Source of the DNA: Pseudomonadota bacterium
GTDB lineage: Bacteria > Pseudomonadota > Gammaproteobacteria > Burkholderiales > Burkholderiaceae_C
Assembly (NCBI GenBank): GCA_018241405.1
Contig: JAFEDY010000012.1
Span: forward strand, 62,001 to 126,000
Length of the DNA: 64,000 nt
Direction: 5' to 3'
Below are positions 61,667 to 64,000 of this stretch, piece by piece. Position numbers and translations under genes: made by a program. Position 1 is the stretch's first letter; every line of letters starts with the position of its first letter. The notes beneath the pieces are model-generated. The model saw only the letters and a program-made list of their open reading frames with translations, did not search any database and was not told the origin of the DNA.

Positions 61667-63562
61667 ATGAATTACAGACGAGAGATTGACGGAATCCGAG
61701 CACTGGCTGTCATCCCGGTGATCCTCTTTCATGCGGGCTTCAGCTTGTTTTCTGGCGGCTATGTAGGTGTAGATGTTTTCTTCGTAATCAGTGGATATCT
61801 GATCACCGGCATCGTGATGACCGAGGTCGCACGCGGCACGTTTTCCGTTGCCGACTTCTACGAGCGACGTATCAGGCGCATCTTTCCGGCACTCTTTCTG
61901 GTGGTGGTGGTCTGTGTGCCCGTGGCTTTCTGGGTATTGCTGCCCGCAGATCTCAAAGAGTTCAGCCAGAGCTTGATCGCTGTTGCCACGTTCTCGTCAA
62001 ATGTATTTTTTTGGTCTCAAAGCGGCTACTTTCATGGGGCTGCGGAATTGAAACCACTGCTCCACACATGGAGCTTGTCGGTCGAAGAACAGTTCTATGT
62101 CTTTTTTCCGCTCTCGCTGCTGTTGATGTGGCGTTGGGGGCGCAAGTGGGTTGTCACCATCCTGCTGGCACTCGCAGTCACCAGCCTGGCCCTGGCAGAG
62201 TGGGGGGTACTGAATAAGCCTATTGCAGCGTTCTTCCTTTTGCCTACCCGGGCCTGGGAGTTGTTGTTGGGTTCTTTGGTGGCCTTCTATCTTGCTGATG
62301 AGTCGCGTCAGCAACTGTCTTTGACGCAGAGTAATGTGCTGGCTTCAACTGGATTCATCGCTGTGGCGTATGCCGTTTTTGACTTTGATGCGAAAACCAC
62401 TTTCCCAGGATTGCATGCACTTGTTCCAACGCTTGGAACAGCACTGATGATCATCAGCGCCAGACCAGAGACATGGGTAGGGAGGCTTCTATGCCAACCT
62501 GCAATGGTCACTGTAGGCTTGACCAGTTACAGTGCGTATTTATGGCATCAACCGCTATTTTCGTTTGCGCGCCACCTGGGCTTGACGGATTCGGCCACAG
62601 TGCCTCTGGTGGCGCTGGCAGCATTGTCGCTAGCCCTGGGTTACCTGAGTTGGCGATACGTGGAGACGCCTTTCCGACGCAATCGTGTCGTCTCTCGGAC
62701 TCAAATTTTCTTGGTCGCTGGCTGTGGCTCCTTGGCTGTGTTGCTGGCAGGCCTGTCAGGGCATGTGCTAAACGGCTTCATTGGCCGCCTTAACCCCGAG
62801 GATCGCTACCTGGCATCCATCTCGCTTGGCGAGCAGGGGGTGTATGTGGGCACGCGTTTTGATGCGCTTCATCACGTCTCTTTCTCCGAAAAAGATAGAG
62901 GCATCAAGCTATTGATTATCGGCGACAGTTATGCAAAAGACCTGGTCAACGCCGTCTATGAAAGCCCCCTTGCAAATCGAATGCAGGTTTCGACACATCG
63001 AATCCCTGCAGGTTGCGGGAACTTATTTTTGACGCGCAGCATTGAATCCCAGGTAACGAGCTCTTACCCTGCATTGTGCCGCCAGGACGGCTGGTATAAC
63101 TCGCCCATAGTTCAGGAATTAATACGAAAGAGTGACCAGGTCTGGATAGCGTCCGCTTGGCAAGCATGGGATGCCGCCCTGCTGCCAGAAAGCCTGGACA
63201 ATTTGAAGCGAGAGTTTGGCAACAAATTCGTGATTTTCGGCACCAAGGATTTTGGCGCCATCAATATCAAAAAGCTGCTTGCAATTCCGGTGCCTCAGCG
63301 CTACCAGACGCAAAACAAAATCCCCAAAGACAATCGCCTGATCAACCGTCAACTGGCGCACACGCTGGATACCACCCACTTTGTCAACGTGTCGGATTTG
63401 ATATGCGGCGCGTCCGGGGACGAGGGGGACAGGTATCCCGTGTTTACGCCTGATGGCCGCTTGCTGTCCTATGACGGCGGACATTTGACAGTCGAGGGGG
63501 CAAGGGCCTTAGGATCAAAACTCGTTGACGTCCCTGTGATCAAGAACGCGCTTTCGTTCTGA
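61667..63562 (+). CDS. Acyltransferase-3 / SGNH surface polysaccharide O-acetyltransferase (OafA-like)
   Basis: 631-aa membrane protein. Residues 1-350 are the AT3 domain with ten helices (REIDGIRALAVIPVILFHAG, FFVISGYLITGI, LLHTWSLSVEEQFYVFFP). The periplasmic C-terminal half is an SGNH domain with GDS near 422 and DGGHLT near 603. Such proteins acetylate O-antigen or other glycans. The start MNYRREIDG is the family N-terminus. The gene and its flanks are visibly lower in G+C than neighbours, suggesting horizontal acquisition. Confidence 0.9.
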   Translation: MNYRREIDGIRALAVIPVILFHAGFSLFSGGYVGVDVFFVISGYLITGIVMTEVARGTFSVADFYERRIRRIFPALFLVVVVCVPVAFWVLLPADLKEFSQSLIAVATFSSNVFFWSQSGYFHGAAELKPLLHTWSLSVEEQFYVFFPLSLLLMWRWGRKWVVTILLALAVTSLALAEWGVLNKPIAAFFLLPTRAWELLLGSLVAFYLADESRQQLSLTQSNVLASTGFIAVAYAVFDFDAKTTFPGLHALVPTLGTALMIISARPETWVGRLLCQPAMVTVGLTSYSAYLWHQPLFSFARHLGLTDSATVPLVALAALSLALGYLSWRYVETPFRRNRVVSRTQIFLVAGCGSLAVLLAGLSGHVLNGFIGRLNPEDRYLASISLGEQGVYVGTRFDALHHVSFSEKDRGIKLLIIGDSYAKDLVNAVYESPLANRMQVSTHRIPAGCGNLFLTRSIESQVTSSYPALCRQDGWYNSPIVQELIRKSDQVWIASAWQAWDAALLPESLDNLKREFGNKFVIFGTKDFGAINIKKLLAIPVPQRYQTQNKIPKDNRLINRQLAHTLDTTHFVNVSDLICGASGDEGDRYPVFTPDGRLLSYDGGHLTVEGARALGSKLVDVPVIKNALSF

Positions 63563-63756
63563 ATTCGATCAATCCTGTCAGGGCGCGGGCCGCGTTCACG
63601 CCGCCAAGATGCGTGTCGTGGTTGGAGCCGTACGGGCAGCTCACGCGTGAGTGCGGCGCGTGCCAACGCCGATACGTGCTGCCCTACTCTGCATCAGCCT
63701 GCCTGACCGGGGCCAGCTTCGATTCGATCGCGGGCAACGGCCGGGGGCGAAGCGGG

Positions 63757-64000
63757 TCAATCTTCCAGCAGCGAACGCAGCATCCAGGCCGTTTGCTCGT
63801 GCACCGTCAGGCGCTGGGTCAGCAGGTCGGCCGTGGGCTCGTCGCAGACTTTGTCGGCCATGGGGAACAGTTCGCGCGCGGTGCGCGCCACGGCCTCGTG
63901 GCCCTGCACCAGGATGCGCACCATGTCCATGGCCTTGGGTGGCTCGGCCGGCGCGTCCTGCAGCGACGACAGCTTGCCGAACGCGGCGTAAGAGCCCGGC
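63757..64000 (-). CDS. dps: Dps-family DNA protection/ferritin-like protein (partial, C-terminal end only)
   Basis: The last 80 codons run to the window edge at 64000; the N-terminal part and ferroxidase ligands are outside. The visible segment includes AVARTARELFPMADKV, then CDEPTADLLTQRLTVHEQTAWMLRS, typical of the last helices of Dps proteins. Dps stores iron and protects DNA during stress. About 194 bases without a gene separate it from the acyltransferase. Confidence 0.85.
   Translation of the reverse strand, partial: PGSYAAFGKLSSLQDAPAEPPKAMDMVRILVQGHEAVARTARELFPMADKVCDEPTADLLTQRLTVHEQTAWMLRSLLED

Overview
The window is a gene-dense, GC-rich chromosomal segment from a betaproteobacterium. 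Protein sequences, gene order and small dispersed repeats all suggest the family Comamonadaceae (Acidovorax/Alicycliphilus/Comamonas-like). Evidence includes a PhaM-type polyhydroxyalkanoate regulator, a PAKKA-tailed HU protein, a Bug-type solute-binding protein, a Rhizobium-like GlpSTPQUV glycerol importer, and a spc-alpha ribosomal cluster without infA. It reads as core chromosome with few accessory insertions. No phage, integrase, CRISPR array or transposase was found.

Layout. 1-7475: end of a GGDEF-EAL protein, htpG (minus, with a sigma32-like promoter), hemE, a 617-bp AT-richer gap with DnaA-box-like direct repeats, and priA. 7588-8249: a Phd/YefM-PIN toxin-antitoxin pair. 8494-13322 (minus): a compact run of AEC transporter, GT39 transferase, GT2 polyprenyl-phosphate sugar synthase, GtrA flippase and YdjC/ChbG-type deacetylase; the last four look like a lipid-carrier sugar pathway for lipid A or LPS modification. 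13379-19487 (plus): CitMHS carrier fused by stop/start overlap to a periplasmic binding protein, a Rep/UvrD helicase, a small lipoprotein and outer-membrane phospholipase A. 19488-19753: a MITE-like nested palindrome. 19835-27803: universal stress protein, tgt, MASE1-GGDEF cyclase, zinc-ribbon membrane protein, PAS protein, DUF2145 pair, YiaA-like protein, SLAC1-type transporter. 27823-37876: LplT-PlsC fusion, XRE regulator, Bug binding protein, flavin monooxygenase, fused CMD/AhpD protein, FIST protein, PhaM, HU, a tyrosine phosphatase.

37938-46854 (minus) holds tRNA-fMet and rplN-rplX-rplE-rpsN-rpsH-rplF-rplR-rpsE-rpmD-rplO-secY-rpmJ-rpsM-rpsK-rpsD-rpoA-rplQ, driven by a near-consensus sigma70 promoter. 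The S10-operon genes that often precede rplN are replaced by glycerol genes. 47065-57526 is a complete glycerol module: GlpR and GlpK on plus; GlpS, GlpT, GlpP, GlpQ, GlpU, GlpV and GlpD on minus. It imports glycerol, phosphorylates it and oxidises glycerol-3-phosphate. 57675-64000: proC, a CotH-kinase-like lipoprotein, ubiA, an AT-richer acyltransferase-3/SGNH gene, and the C-terminal end of a Dps protein.

The most notable observations are the lipid-carrier glycan cluster, the nested palindromic element after pldA, a dispersed ATAGCTGC-type repeat that also lies inside coding sequence (priA, a lipoprotein signal peptide), a shared GTATC-N7-GATAC operator at two loci, and a complementary pattern of degenerate motifs in the two glycerol-importer ATPases.
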